Shown here: positions 1 to 11,100 of the stretch, in pieces
How the letters are laid out: each line of letters opens with the position of its first letter
Numbering within the stretch: the first letter of the stretch is position 1
Assembly: GCA_030704615.1 (NCBI GenBank)
Contig: CM060731.1
Span: forward strand, 74,690,756-74,754,755
Direction: 5' to 3'
DNA: 64,000 nucleotides
Source: Takakia lepidozioides
Lineage: Eukaryota > Streptophyta > Takakiopsida > Takakiales > Takakiaceae
Position numbers and translations under genes: made by a program
Notes under the pieces: model-generated
The model's database searches: none
Seen by the model: only the letters and a program-made list of their open reading frames with translations
What the model was told of the DNA's origin: nothing

Positions 1-100
1 TCAATATCTCATTGTTTGATGTTTCATCTTCCTACTCTCATACATATTATTAAACCATCCGGGTGCACTGTTTTTGTGGAAATGGCACGTCTAACAGACC

Positions 101-1065
101 ATGTTCTTCCACGCCCATGTCCTCACCAAGCAAGGAGGACTATTCAAACTGCGTGAGTCTGGCAAAGTTGTGGACCCCCTTGCAGACCCTGTTGAGTTGG
201 ATGCCATCTACAACCACATTCCAGATGTTGCACTACCCATGCAAACTCCTCAACAAGCCTGGAGGGGTGCGCGAGACCGTAGTCCCGCCTTCATGCAAGT
301 GTTGTTGGAGACATGCTCACCTCCTGGCTCCCGCATTTTGGATCTCACAGCTGGCACAGGTTTGCATTGGTCTCCATTTTGTAATTAAAATCTTCTGAGC
401 TGATTCATGATCATTAACTGTTATCCGATATAATATCATCATTGCATGTTTTTTTCCTGCAGGTTCTACATTTATTGCTGCTCGCGAGTCTGGACATCAC
501 GTATTTGGTCTTGAGGGGGACCAGACGTTGTATGCAGCACGTCTCTCTGCACTTCAAAATACTCAACCCGTTTTGGTTTCATCTGTGGTAACTCCAACCA
601 TTCAACGTCCTGTGAGTTTATTGGAACCCCCCGCTTCTAAGGTGGCGCGCAAGCTTGGTCTTCATCTCAGCAGTACTTCCTAGTGAGTATGTCTCGCCTC
701 CATTCCCTTTGTTGCAATCTCTATATTATTTGCAAAGCAAACCATTCCCATTTGATTTGTTAACATAAGTATACATGTATGTGTGATGCAGTGATGGGAT
801 TGTGCGGACCATCTACGATAGTCTACCCCAAAGTCCTCTTTCATCGTTTTATCTACCTTCGTATGTCGAGTCCCAAGCTTTGCATTCAATACATCAACAA
901 CGTGATGTAGGTCTTTCCAATGATCTGTTGTTTGACCGAAGAGCAGCTATTGTTGGACAATCCGTGGATAGGTTGCGTAGAGTTGAGGCTTTCATGGATG
1001 TGTATGCCTCTGAATCACAGGCTTATGACACGGATGATGAAGTATCAGCTGATGATGTTATGTAG
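101..1065 (+). CDS. DNA N4/N6-methylase-like protein, 3' end of gene (partial)
   Basis: Three exons can be joined by GT/AG signals in consistent phase: about 101-359, 463-682 and 792-1065 (stop 1063-1065). The first exon carries a conserved block ending in ILDLTAGTG; after the intron the frame continues GSTFIAARESGHHVFGLEGD. This is the glycine-rich SAM-binding motif and following acidic strand of the N6_N4_Mtase family (PF01555-type), which methylates adenine or cytosine amino groups in DNA. The catalytic (DPPY-type) half would lie upstream, outside the window. The last exon is an acidic tail ending DDEVSADDVM. The same domain occurs at 34.2-36.2 kb with introns at the same two places and phases, so the two are paralogues copied as DNA. 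There are no stops in the spliced frame, so this copy may be functional. Whether it is a host gene or part of another mobile element cannot be told, since the upstream part is missing. DNA rather than RNA or protein as substrate is inferred from family. Confidence 0.6.
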
Positions 1066-1430
1066 GTAATTAGAAATTACATATACAATACATTGTCCTC
1101 ATTGTCAGTCCAATTTTTTTGTTATTTTTTATGATACATGTATTTATCTCTAGTGTAAGGTAAAACAAATGGGGCAAATGACATGGTGTTGAAATCAGAT
1201 TTCATGTTATCTTCTGTCATTTGATTTATCTATGTAATAGTTTGTACATAGATCTCTACTGCATTTCATAGATCCCTTTACCTTAATGCAAGTTCGACAT
1301 GCACTTCAGCACTATCAAATTTCATCATTAGTAAGATCAACCCTTTTGAGTATTGTGGCATGTTATGTACACACAGGGTGACTATCTTTATCTCATTAGT
1401 GTTTCATTTCATTAGTGTTTCAAGTCTGAA
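1066..1430. other. AT-rich intergenic stretch
   Basis: No coding pattern or repeat structure seen. It follows the stop codon of the methylase-like gene and probably holds its 3' untranslated region. Confidence 0.4.
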
Positions 1431-1500
1431 TGGGTAGTGTAGTGGTATGAACTAGGCTTGATACCCGATAGGTTGTGGGTTCTATCTCTGATAGACATTA
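1431..1500 (+). repeat. tRNA-derived SINE head or tRNA pseudogene
   Basis: The sequence has the spacing of a tRNA gene: an A-box-like AGTGGTATGA near 1441, then GGCTTGATACC like an anticodon arm, then GTGGGTTCTATCTC as a B-box and T-loop near 1474-1487. It departs from a functional tRNA in the acceptor and T arms and is followed by A/T-rich DNA. This is typical of the 5' head of a plant SINE, or of a decayed tRNA gene. No flanking target duplication was identified. Confidence 0.4.
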
Positions 1501-2022
1501 TGTTTTTGTAAAATAAAAATGTTTCAGAAGATAGATATATAGATACTGCAAAACCTATGTAACAAGCTCCCTAGCATTCCCTTAGCATTGCTCCATTCTG
1601 AACTTCAAACTAGACTCCCACCATTGGAAGAGCCCGTACCTTCACCATTTGTATCTAACAAGGAGCCGTGCCTCGTCACTTTTTAATTTTTTGACCTTTT
1701 TTCTCATGTTGGAAAGCCATAAAAGCAACATGTTCCTCTCCCATTCCTACACTCACCCATGTGGAATAATAATACAATGAATATGGAATATTCTATATAG
1801 AATATTCTTATTCCATCCTTTGATATTTTGACTATGGACCCTAAGATTAGATGAATCACAATTTTATTTTATTTTTTGGGTACCCTTATTTAAGTGTTGT
1901 GCATATAAAATTGTTCCTATGCATATCTAAAATTTGTATGCACGCATACATTCCTCCATATGCATGCATTTGTGTGCGCATATAGTATAGGCTACCTCGC
2001 AAATTCCCAGAGACATGTTTAC
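1501..2022. other. AT-rich stretch with no gene recognised
   Basis: It contains poly-T and A/T-rich stretches and a short palindromic run around 1790-1806 (gaatattctatatagaatattc). No coding signal is seen. Confidence 0.4.
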
Positions 2023-2130
2023 CAGTGATATATGTCTCGCTGGTAGTCGTTGAGAAACAAGGCTCTTTCGCTTTGCCCACAAACTCAACATCAAATATGA
2101 GTGTTGAATTGGGGGGTATGACACACAACC
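2023..2130 (-). pseudogene. FKBP-type peptidyl-prolyl isomerase, single-exon fragment
   Basis: On the minus strand an acceptor (ttgcag) at 2131-2136 opens a 108-nt exon reading GLCVIPPNSTLIFDVEFVGK, closed by a GTAAAC donor at 2017-2022. The IPPNST-LIFDVE run is the characteristic last beta strand of FKBP-type prolyl isomerases (protein-folding enzymes, immunophilins). The rest of the FKBP domain was not found upstream within the following kilobase, where unrelated sequence begins. It is therefore most likely a leftover exon. An active gene with distant exons cannot be excluded. Confidence 0.4.
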
Positions 2131-2625
2131 CTGCAATCCAGCAACTTCTCACAGTTTAGAAAAGACCTTTCAAAAATGAAGAGAAGGAAGAGATTGAAAG
2201 GGAACTATGTGGTTCAGGGCTCGATTAAATAGGGCAGCTTGGCATCAGATGGGCCTTGGGTTGCTGCCTACAGTGAAACAGAGAATATGGCATGCTACTG
2301 GATATCAATCGCATATCAATCCTCCTTGTCCACAACTGACAGACCTCTAGAGCTGGCACCAGCAACAATCCATATTTTTCATCTAGGCCATCATCATTGC
2401 CAAAGTAAATTTGCCCCTACCTCTCTTGACATAAGATGCCTCTATTCTCACTGTGGAATTAGAACGGGAGAACCATGCACTGGTATGAACAGACTCTTAC
2501 ATGGCAAAAACCCTCGACAAACGGGGAGAGAGGAGAAGAGAATGGAGGTACCGCCGCCCTCGGCAGTTGGTGGTTTTTTGGGGAAATGACATAGTGAATG
2601 CCTATAATTACTTGTAGGGCCTCCC

Positions 2626-2824
2626 TCCTATGACAACCATGTTGGGCATATCCTGCGATCATTGCATTCCAAGACACCACATCTTGTTTGGCCATATCAT
2701 CGAACACTCCCTTGTCATCCTTGATGCTACCACATTCAAAATACATGTCTACCCAGGTAGAATTTAGAACAAATACCTCTCGTACTATTCCCATTTTGAG
2801 GCTGTCCAATTTCAGGGCTACCAA
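2626..2824 (-). pseudogene. Pentatricopeptide-repeat (PPR) protein fragment
   Basis: The minus-strand reading contains VDMYFECGSIKDDKGVFDDM followed by AKQDVVSWNAMIAGYAQHG. These are diagnostic L- and S-type PPR motifs of organelle RNA-editing and RNA-processing factors. Upstream the reading is interrupted by a stop near 2827, although weak PPR-like residues continue. Downstream, past about 2625, the similarity ends abruptly. Full PPR proteins of this class are usually 500-900 residues, so this is roughly a one-and-a-half-repeat relic. PLS-class PPRs are abundant in land plants, which bears on the likely source organism. Confidence 0.6.
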
Positions 2825-3548
2825 GCTCGCCTATTCATTGCAACGCAACCAATTGTGACCTTGTCCGGCTTCAGCATCACTAAAAGAACTCGTTGTATAG
2901 TCGAATACCAATGTCATGAAGGGGGGAATGTATCAAATTGTACACTTGAAGACTGCAAACAGGGACGACGATTACAAGTCAATTTGAAGTTTGCAAACTG
3001 CATGACTCAATGAAGTATGCTACTTACTACTTCGTGATATTTGCCCACGCCACTACATAGTGAAACTGCAAACTGCTTAGATTTCCAGGTCCAATATTTT
3101 GCCAATATCAAATGGACACATGTTCTCATATGACAAGTGCTTCATTAAAGATAGATGGATGAGGTCATCCAATGGAAGAATCCATTCATGTATACGCCTT
3201 AAGATGCCACGTGTAGTGATGTAATCATAGAAACAGAGATGTAAAACCTCCAGTAGTCATGTCGTCATAAGCTTATATGGCATGTCATCAATGTGTAGTA
3301 GTGGTGTAGTCATAAGCTTATGTGGCATGTGTCTAACGTGTAGTATTGCGTATGACTACTAGTTATATAAACCAAGCCTATGTTCTTGGTCAACACTGTT
3401 TGACCGTGGCTCCTAGTCATGTAGTAAAACGTATGACTACATTAGATTAAAATATATTAAAATTTGCCCAACAATGGGTTCAATCACTTCGTAATCACAC
3501 ATATAGTCATGATTACCAAGGTTTATATCACCCGTAGTCATAAAAACG
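2825..3548. other. Non-coding stretch with a short imperfect tandem duplication
   Basis: No gene seen. Around 3255-3345 a unit containing gtcataagcttat.tggcatgt appears twice about 55 bp apart, each linked to gtgtagta. A looser version follows near 3420. Otherwise unstructured A/T-rich DNA. Confidence 0.4.
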
Positions 3549-4440
3549 TTAATCTGTAGTTGTGTAGTGCTGGATTATTTGAAGGACCATGACATAATGC
3601 GTTTGAATCTTTTGTATGTCCGACATGGGAATGAGGGGTTCCTTAGATTCCAGCACAATATGGAGATGAGAATGAGGGAAGCTTTGGCCGGGGATGAATG
3701 AGAGGAGGACAGGGCGAAGTTCCAGTTCACGAAATGGATGGAGGACCAGACCCATGATGCCACATAGAATTTGAGGCAAACCATGGACAAGTTTGTTACG
3801 AGAACACCTGTAGCTGAAGGTCGCATGCCAACTTCGGAGGAGGAGTTGTTTGTGCTTGTGGATTGGTGGTCTGACATGCAAAGGCCTACGCCAAACGACG
3901 TACGAAACCACTCCCATGGAAGGCATGGTCCTCGTCCGCGGATGCGGCATTGAACGTGAGATACATATCCACAAACGCACAGATACAATAACTTGACGCG
4001 CCCAAACAGGGAGGGTATGGTACAATTCGGTTGGGGATCAATTCATTCCTCCATCTTGGGAGCTAGCATGGAAAACGCCCAGGGAAACAAATGCTGAGCT
4101 TGCCAAAGTCCAACATAACAATGAGGCGTTGGCTGTAAAGTTCCATCATTTCGGCATCATAAAGTATTTTGCGTTGCATCCATGTCGAAATGAAGGTTAC
4201 ACACATTGGTGAGATGGGGGGACTATACGATCATGGTTGAGTATTGACAGGAAATGGTCTATCATTGGTACCACTTCTATGGTGATCCATTAAAATATAT
4301 AAGTGGTTTGTGCACCTGCGACAGACTTTGAAGAACAGACAGTGTTTAGATCATTATATGATGATGTTATTGAACAGATGGTTCTAAACAATAATATTTA
4401 TTCTGAATCTGAATCACAATATTCACTCTCTGAAGCATTT
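3549..4440. other. Unrecognised sequence with open frames, possible transposon remnant
   Basis: Both strands stay open for 60-158 codons here. On the minus strand a 158-codon frame spans 3549-4025; on the plus strand a shorter one lies at 3771-3953. Neither translation shows a family motif I recognise, and the other strand's frames overlap it. It adjoins the CACTA-type fragment at 4444-4807 and may belong to the same decayed element. Confidence 0.25.
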
Positions 4441-4443
4441 TCC

Positions 4444-4807
4444 TCAACTGGAATAACGGTTGGCTGCACAAATGCCGCTTGAATGGTAGCCAACATAACC
4501 AGCTCTTTTTTTAATTAGAGCCATGGCACCCTCTAATGACCTAGATATGGGATGATCTGGTAAGCTAAAGGATGCCCGTAGATCATCAAAATTTGCTTTG
4601 TCTCCAATGTCACATTGATTTACGTCCGCCACAATTGTTTTTGCTCTTGGATCCTTCCAGAGGACTACCTTCCACTCCGAACCTGCAAACTCCTCAGAAA
4701 AAGAAACATGTTCTACTTGAGAGGAAAAATGGACGGCTCTTCATCTTCAGGCAACATCCTCCCAAAATTCATAACAAGAAAACCATATGAATCCTTTTTC
4801 ATTGTAG
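4444..4807 (-). pseudogene. CACTA-type transposon ORF (DUF4216-like), downstream half
   Basis: On the minus strand, and interrupted by a stop and a frame change near 4709, the reading contains EEFAGSEWKVVLWKDPRAK and then VADVNQCDIGDKANFDDLRA, ending at a stop at 4444. The order 'FSEEF...W.VVL' is the end of the DUF4216 domain of CACTA (En/Spm) transposon proteins. The upstream half lies at 43080-43816, on the far side of the Ty3 element A. Removing A and one copy of its cattt duplication makes the two halves contiguous. The ORF was therefore split by A and is dead. Confidence 0.5.
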
Positions 4808-4812
4808 CATTT

Positions 4813-5247
4813 TGTAACACCCAGATCTACACAAACTAGAATAAAAGTACTTCTCAACTTTTTCCCAAAACAACTCGATGCCTTCTAGGTTTTCATTGCA
4901 GGTTTATATACCCTTCACAATATGATTATTTTAAAGGTTTGACTTGAGAGCCTCAAGTCAAAGCTTCCTAAAGTCAATTTTCCTAGGTTTGACATATTCT
5001 CCACAATACGACTTTATCAAGGATACTGTTAAAGTCAGCCTTCCTAGGTTTGACATATTCTCTACAATATGACTTTATCAAATATTTGACCTACTCTCCA
5101 TAATATGAATATCTTAGAGGTTTGACTTGAGAGCCTCAAGTCAAACTTCCTTAAGTCGAACTTCTTAGGATCCTTCCTAATTATTCTGGAAACTTTTAGG
5201 GAACTTTCCTCCTCCATCTAGAACCTTCTAGATTCTACCTTGTTACG
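4813..5247 (-). repeat. Element A, 3' LTR
   Basis: It starts TGTAACACCC and ends ...CTTGTTACG, where the partner LTR ends ...TTGTTACA, so the terminal CA has mutated in this copy. Internally it repeats a motif (ggtttgac...tctccacaatatgac) several times. By eye it differs from 42639-43074 at a few percent of positions. Confidence 0.9.
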
Positions 5248-5260
5248 ATCCTCCCCTCTT

Positions 5261-7144
5261 TCAAGAAGCAACGTCCTCGTTGTTCGAATTTTCAAAAGCT
5301 TGAATTCTCAATTGAGCATTTGCGAGATTTTGCACCGGTTCCCAGGTAGCTTCATATAATAGAAATCCTTTCCATAAAACCAAATACTCCAACACCTCAT
5401 GTCGCCCTCGTTTGTATGTGCGTTTTTTTAAAACACGGTCGACCTCCCACTCTTCATTTCCGTCTATCAACTCTGGTAAAAGTTATGGTTCTTGATTATC
5501 TTTGAATATTGATGGTCGAGGTTTGTAACGACGTAGTAGAGAAACGTGAAACACCGGGTGAATCTTCATATGTGGTGGTAACTCCAGCTTGTATGCTACT
5601 GCTCCAATGCGTTTAATGATCGAAAAAAAACCAATGAACCGTGCCCCTAGTTTTCGCGATCCAATGATGTGTAAATTGGTTGTAGACAACCACATTTGAT
5701 CCCCAACTGCAAACTCTTCATCCCGTCGACGTGCATTTGTCTACTGCTTTTGGCGATTTTGGGCAACCATCAGCTTCTCTTTAGCTTAACATACTCCCCG
5801 TCGAATTTGTTGCACAAATGCATTAGCCGCGGCTACCTTAGATAACTCCTCTTTTGGTAACTTGAACTTTGTAAGAGTTGTTGGCACATTTGGGGGTTCA
5901 CCATACATTAAAGAAAAAAGAGTTTCTTTCGTTGACGCGTTGACCAAGTTATTGTATAAAATTCTACCAATGGTAATAACCAATCACACTCTTCTTGTTC
6001 TTCTAACGTAAAGGCCCGCAACATGTCTTTAATTGTACGATTCGCTCGCTCTGTCTGTCCATCTGACTCCGGATGATAGGCTGTTGACATAGCTAATTTG
6101 GTTTTAAAAAGACCAAATAAGCTTTTCCAAAACAAGCTAGTAAATTAGGTACCCCTGTCAGTAATGAGAACTTTATATAGCCCATGATGAGAATAAACCA
6201 CTTCCAGATATAGTCGAGCTAGTTCAGGTGCAGTGACGGATTTTCTAGTGGGACGGATGTGTATCATCTTACTCAATTTGTCTACAAAGACCATTATAGT
6301 GTCGTATCCCGATGAGGTTTGAGGTAACTCACAAACTAAATCCATGCTCATATGTTCCCAACGTCTGTTTGGTACTGGTAGTGGTTGTAAAAGACCTACT
6401 GGCTTGCGGTTTGTTGACTTGTTTTGTTGACATTTCATGCAATTTCGAACATACGCCTGCACCTCGTCTCGCATCCGCGGCCAATAAAATGTTCGTTTTA
6501 GTTGTTCGAATGTTTTTTCAACTCCAACATGTCCTGCTATCGTCGTATCATGAGCTTCAAACAAGACTTCTGTCTTCAATGCAGATTCATCAGGGATCCA
6601 AAGTTTACCTTCTTTGAATACCAACCCTCGAACTTCTGTCACTTTGCCGTTCTTCTTAACGTCCACGATCTCCCCATCATCTTTAGAAGCCGTCGCTATC
6701 TTGTTCCACCAATCGGGTTGAATGTTGATTTCTGTCAATGTGTTCATGCACGACATCATTGTCATTGCATCTGCCAATTGTCATTTTCCCTCCACATATG
6801 TTAAATTGTTGTCGCCATTCTGCCCAACGAATCTGTCTCTTCGATAGATCTTTCTGTGTCTCCAAGTACACCAATGGTTTATGGTCTGTCTCCACTATCA
6901 ACTCTTTGTCTCCAAGATAGTGCTTCCAATGTTTTGTACCCAAAATAATGGCATATTCTTCTCGTTCGGTTATATGGTAATTTTGTTTCGCATGTAATAA
7001 TTTACGAGAAAAATATGCCACTGGGTGCCATCCGTCTTCCCATTCTTGTTGTAACACCCCACCCACTACTGAGCCTGACACATCTACCAAGAGCTTGATT
7101 AGTCTTGTCGGATCATACCATTTCAAGATCGGGGCATGAAGCAA
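5261..7144 (-). pseudogene. Element A pol, C-terminal part: RNase H, integrase, chromodomain
   Basis: Reading right to left: an RNase H domain at 6683-7144 (LVDVSGSVVGGVLQQ, then TEREEYAIILGTKHWKHYL, then ETDHKPLVYL); the integrase zinc-binding and core region at 6145-6777 (HVGVEKTFEQLKRTFYWP, CMKCQQNKS, then HMSMDLVCELP and LITDRGT); a further core piece at 5908-6135 with YHPESDGQTERANR, so the catalytic Glu is present; the conserved KIHPVFHVSLLR at 5483-5695; and a chromodomain at 5261-5470 (EWEVDRVLKKR ... EYLVLWKGF..YEATWEP) of the type that steers integration towards modified histones. Stops and frame changes separate these blocks near 6140, 5900 and 5475. The first RNase H residues abut element B at 7150, and the sequence resumes in reverse transcriptase at 39665. 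Confidence 0.85.
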
Positions 7145-7149
7145 CGCAT

Positions 7150-8112
7150 TGTCGAGCGGCTTTTACTCACCCATCCCTTCGCTATCCGAGGCGGAAACTC
7201 CAAGATAGAAGAGCTGGATATCTCTAAGCACTCAGCCCGCTCAGAACAATCAGTCATGACCTACAACTAGTGAATCATGGTTGTGCTTCCTGTTTGTATT
7301 TCTTCTTGCCTTCATGTTAGCCAATTACCTTACTGTGTATACTGAAGCATCAGATTGCTTCAGTATATATCAAGCTTCTTCACTCAAGTCACTCTACTCA
7401 GTGTGTGTTGCATCGAATAAGTATTAGTTTTGGATTTATCAGGTATCAGGCCGAAGCCATGGTGTCTCTAATCTGCTCTACGGTATCACTACAGCTCTAC
7501 ATGTAACAAGTATCTACTGTTCATCTTTCCTCCTCAAACGTGCTCTCCATCCTTGCTCCCATTCTTGCTCTCCGCTCGATCTCCTCTCCTCTTTCACCAA
7601 GAAGTGCCCCCCGTGAAGTGATCCCCTTCCTGTTGCCGCCCTGCCTCATCTCCCCGCAAGCTGTTCTAATCACCTAACTAACTAACTGTCACCCCTGAAG
7701 TAACACGTTCCCTCTGCAGTTGTCGTTCCCACACAGTCGTTCCCTGTCAATGATAACCGTTCCTTATGTACGCTGTGACGGGCTGTGCGAAGCTGTGTCG
7801 AGCTGTGACTGGCTGTGTAAAACTGTGTCGGGCTGTGGTAGACTGTGTTGGGTTGTGCGAAGCTGTGACTGGCTGTGACTGGCAGTGACGGGCTGTGTCA
7901 CGTTGTGATAGACTGTGTCAGGCTATGACTGGCTGTGTGAGGCTGTGTCGGGCTGTGTCAGATTATGTCGACATATCTACCCCCCTAAAGCATGCGTCTA
8001 TCACCCCTAAGGCTTCTGTTAGTCTCAGTCTACCATCCGTAAGTCTGCGCAAAAATTAAGGGTACCCCACAGAACCCGTAAAAGCGTCTAAGTCCCAAAC
8101 AGCCCTCTAACA
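7150..8112 (-). repeat. Element B, 3' LTR
   Basis: 963 bp, matching 38726-39664 over its length with a few percent substitutions by eye and small length differences in the internal CTGTG minisatellite. In element orientation the minisatellite falls in the first third of the LTR, i.e. in U3. Confidence 0.9.
7765..7965. repeat. CTGTG minisatellite inside the element B LTR
   Basis: About 16-18 imperfect units of roughly 11 bp, e.g. ggctgtgactggctgtg, varied as ggctgtgtcg, agctgtgact and gactgtgtcg. The matching array in the other LTR lies at 39348-39525 and has a different unit count and order. Units have thus been gained or lost since insertion. Confidence 0.85.
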
Positions 8113-8143
8113 TTACCCCTCCCCCTCTCAAAAAGTCGTGTCC

Positions 8144-11100
8144 TCACGGTTTACTGTTTAGGATCAGCAAGCCTTTGTGAGCGAGCACCCTTCTGACGGT
8201 GAGAGTGTCTTGAGCCCCGTGTGCGAGCTCGAGCCCTGTCACTGGCTGATGGAGGCGATTGAGCACTACATGGAAATGGCTGACCCTCCTGTGGTTGATA
8301 ACGAGGTAACCTCTCAGGCATAGGAGATCCCCGTCGTTTCTTCTCGGCCATCTGAAGTGCATAGTCCTCCGCCATTTCAAAAGGTTCCTCTGAAGAACCA
8401 GTAGTATCAAAATCATCGTCCCCCCTTAGGTGTTTTAATGGTCAGACTTTAAGTGGCTTCTCCGGAATCTTGCATGGCATACAATGTTGGCCCACCATGT
8501 CTGCAAACTTAAACTGTATTACTTGCTGTAAGGGCGTGTAATCAAAATGAGTCTCCTTAGCCGTATAAGTGAGAGGTGTGCCAATGACCTTGGAACAGTG
8601 TAAGTATTTCTAGGCTTTATGTCCCTTATAGAAAATATCATCAGGGCCCAATTTCTCATCGGCTAAGTTGTTCCAAGCCATGTTAAACCATGAACGAAGT
8701 TGTGAATCCTTCTGCATCATGACTTTCACATCATATAGATACATATGAGGTGGCACTGAAGGTAAGACCCAATGATCCCCACTGGAATAACTCAGGAATC
8801 GGGATCGCATCTTCTGCTGCTCAATGTGATAACGTGCCATGAAACAAGCAGCATAGAATAATCCACAACCCAAGATACCTCCTTGGTCTTGGTATAGATG
8901 TACCCATGTACAACCTGGAAGGCAATTAATTCCTTCAGCATGGTGCCTGCCTCAGACCAGTACCTTGCAAAGTGATGATCCTCAATGGGTCGATTGTTTG
9001 GAAGAACCTTAGTCCGAGTTGCCACTGGCAACCAAATGCGCATGATCTGGTAATAATGTGCCAACGACTGCGGAGGACTAAATTCCTTCCAAGCCAAATC
9101 CATCACAATGGGAATTTGGATGAAGGGCATAATCATTGCCCGATTGTACTCCAGTGCAGCAAGAGTCCTAGGTGGGTGAAAAACAGCATCCCCCCAAACC
9201 TCAGAGTGTGGCTTTGCCAGAGTATCAACAGGGTCAGCCACCTGCTGTGGAGGCTGTGATATTGCCGCCACTGTCTCTCCTACTACTGGCAAGTCCTGCA
9301 CCTCTTGCGAAGAAGATTGGAAAATCAAAGTCCTGGCCTGCAGATAAGTAGCCATGGGCTGTTCTTTAGGAACCAAAGCTCTGTTGTCAATGTTCGTGAA
9401 CATGTCATTCACTTGAGTCTGCAACCCTTCCACATCATCCTGCAACTCAGCTATTCTACTATAGACATTGTCTATAGTAGTTGTGGCAATGTTCTGGACC
9501 TGCAACCTGAGATCATTCATCTCTGCCTGGTTGAGCTTCCTTGGTGCCTTGCCTTCTACTGGCCCTTGTGCTAACCACACTTGCATAAGGTGATTATCCA
9601 CCAAGTCCTGCTTGGCAACCTTGAGAGCCTGCTCCTCCTTGAGTCTGTACATATCTAACTGTTGTTGCAAAGCCTCCATGCGCTTCGCATGAGGTTCAAC
9701 CAGGGCCGCATAGGCAGCAGCCAAATTATCGGCCTCCTTCCAAGCCTTGTTAGCCACAGAAAGCTGATTTTTCTAGCCTGTGAGAGTTTGGTACAACTCC
9801 AGGATGTACATGTCCTTCTCTGCCTCCATCCGACTGTATTGTTGGAAAGTATCCTCATTGCAACTGATAGTAGCCTTCAAATCGGCAATGAGTTTCCCTT
9901 GCTCTACTGTCTCAGCCTCTGCCATCATACACCTCTCTGCTTGTCTGTTAACTTCTAATGCAGTTTGGTCCAGAGCAGTTGTTAGTGTGGCACATTGGAT
10001 GGTCATTGTCTGATGAACTGCCTCCAACTCTGTATGTAGCACGTTCACTTCCTGCAACTTGCCCTCATGCCTCACCTGCATTTGGTATAGCTGTTGCTCA
10101 TGTACTTCATGCAACTTCTCCAGCTCGAGAACTGCTTCAACCAGATTCCCCTTTGCCAACTGCAAGGCAGCCTTCGTGTTCTCCAACTCTTTCTGTAACT
10201 TGAGGTTGGCCTCCTCATCTACCTTGTTTGCACACTTGGTTGCAATTCTAGTCTCAAACTCTTTCCTGAGTTCCTCCCTCAAAGCTGCCAATTGTGTAGA
10301 TAGAACATGGGATTTCACATAAGTGCCCAACAAATTGAGTGTCCTGCTTATGGAACTCATAAGCATGGCCTGCTGTGGGTCTTCATGGTGAACTTGCTGC
10401 TGTTCTCCCTGATCCTCCACAGTGTGATGCTTCACCAACCATTCAGGCCATGTTCCCACAAGATCTTCTTCCTGAAGAACCTAATTCTCCACAGGTGCTG
10501 CAGTGTTCTTACATTCTACCCCTGGTACCTTCGTCACAGGTTTGGGTATTACATGCACAGCAGGGATTTCCTTGGATAGACTCTGCCCCTCTGGTACCAC
10601 TAATTCTCTGACGAAGCCAGAGTTTTCATAGAGAAGGTCACCCTTCTCAATTTCTGACACAACCTGCTCTGTAGTGGGAATGTCCAACCCTTCTCCTTCC
10701 AGAGCAATAGGCTCTGGTGCCACAGCATGTACTAACTGTGGAACCTCTGAGACAACCAACTCTACTGGCTGTGATGGCTGTGGTACCGAAGTGACTTCTT
10801 CTTCCCTCTCCAAAGGTCATGCTTCCAGTAATAACAGCCCTCTGTGCTGCTCTGCCCCATCCTGCACAAGAGCTATGGAAACATCATCTTGCGGTTTCCT
10901 TGAAGCTAGTGGATCTGCCCCTACAGTCACATTCCGCTTCTGTTTCTTAGACTGGTGTTGCCCCTCCAATCCACCTTCACCATGTGAAGAGCCCTGCTCC
11001 TCAATTGCAGTGGTTACTGTCTCAAACACGCCCATCTCCTTACGTTCTCACATATCAAGTATGCAAGAGTCAAGAATAATTTGGGCAATGACTAGGCCAG

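Noticed and set aside
1431-1500. Functional tRNA gene
   Set aside because: The acceptor and T stems do not pair well and the B-box is mutated. A SINE head or pseudogene fits better.
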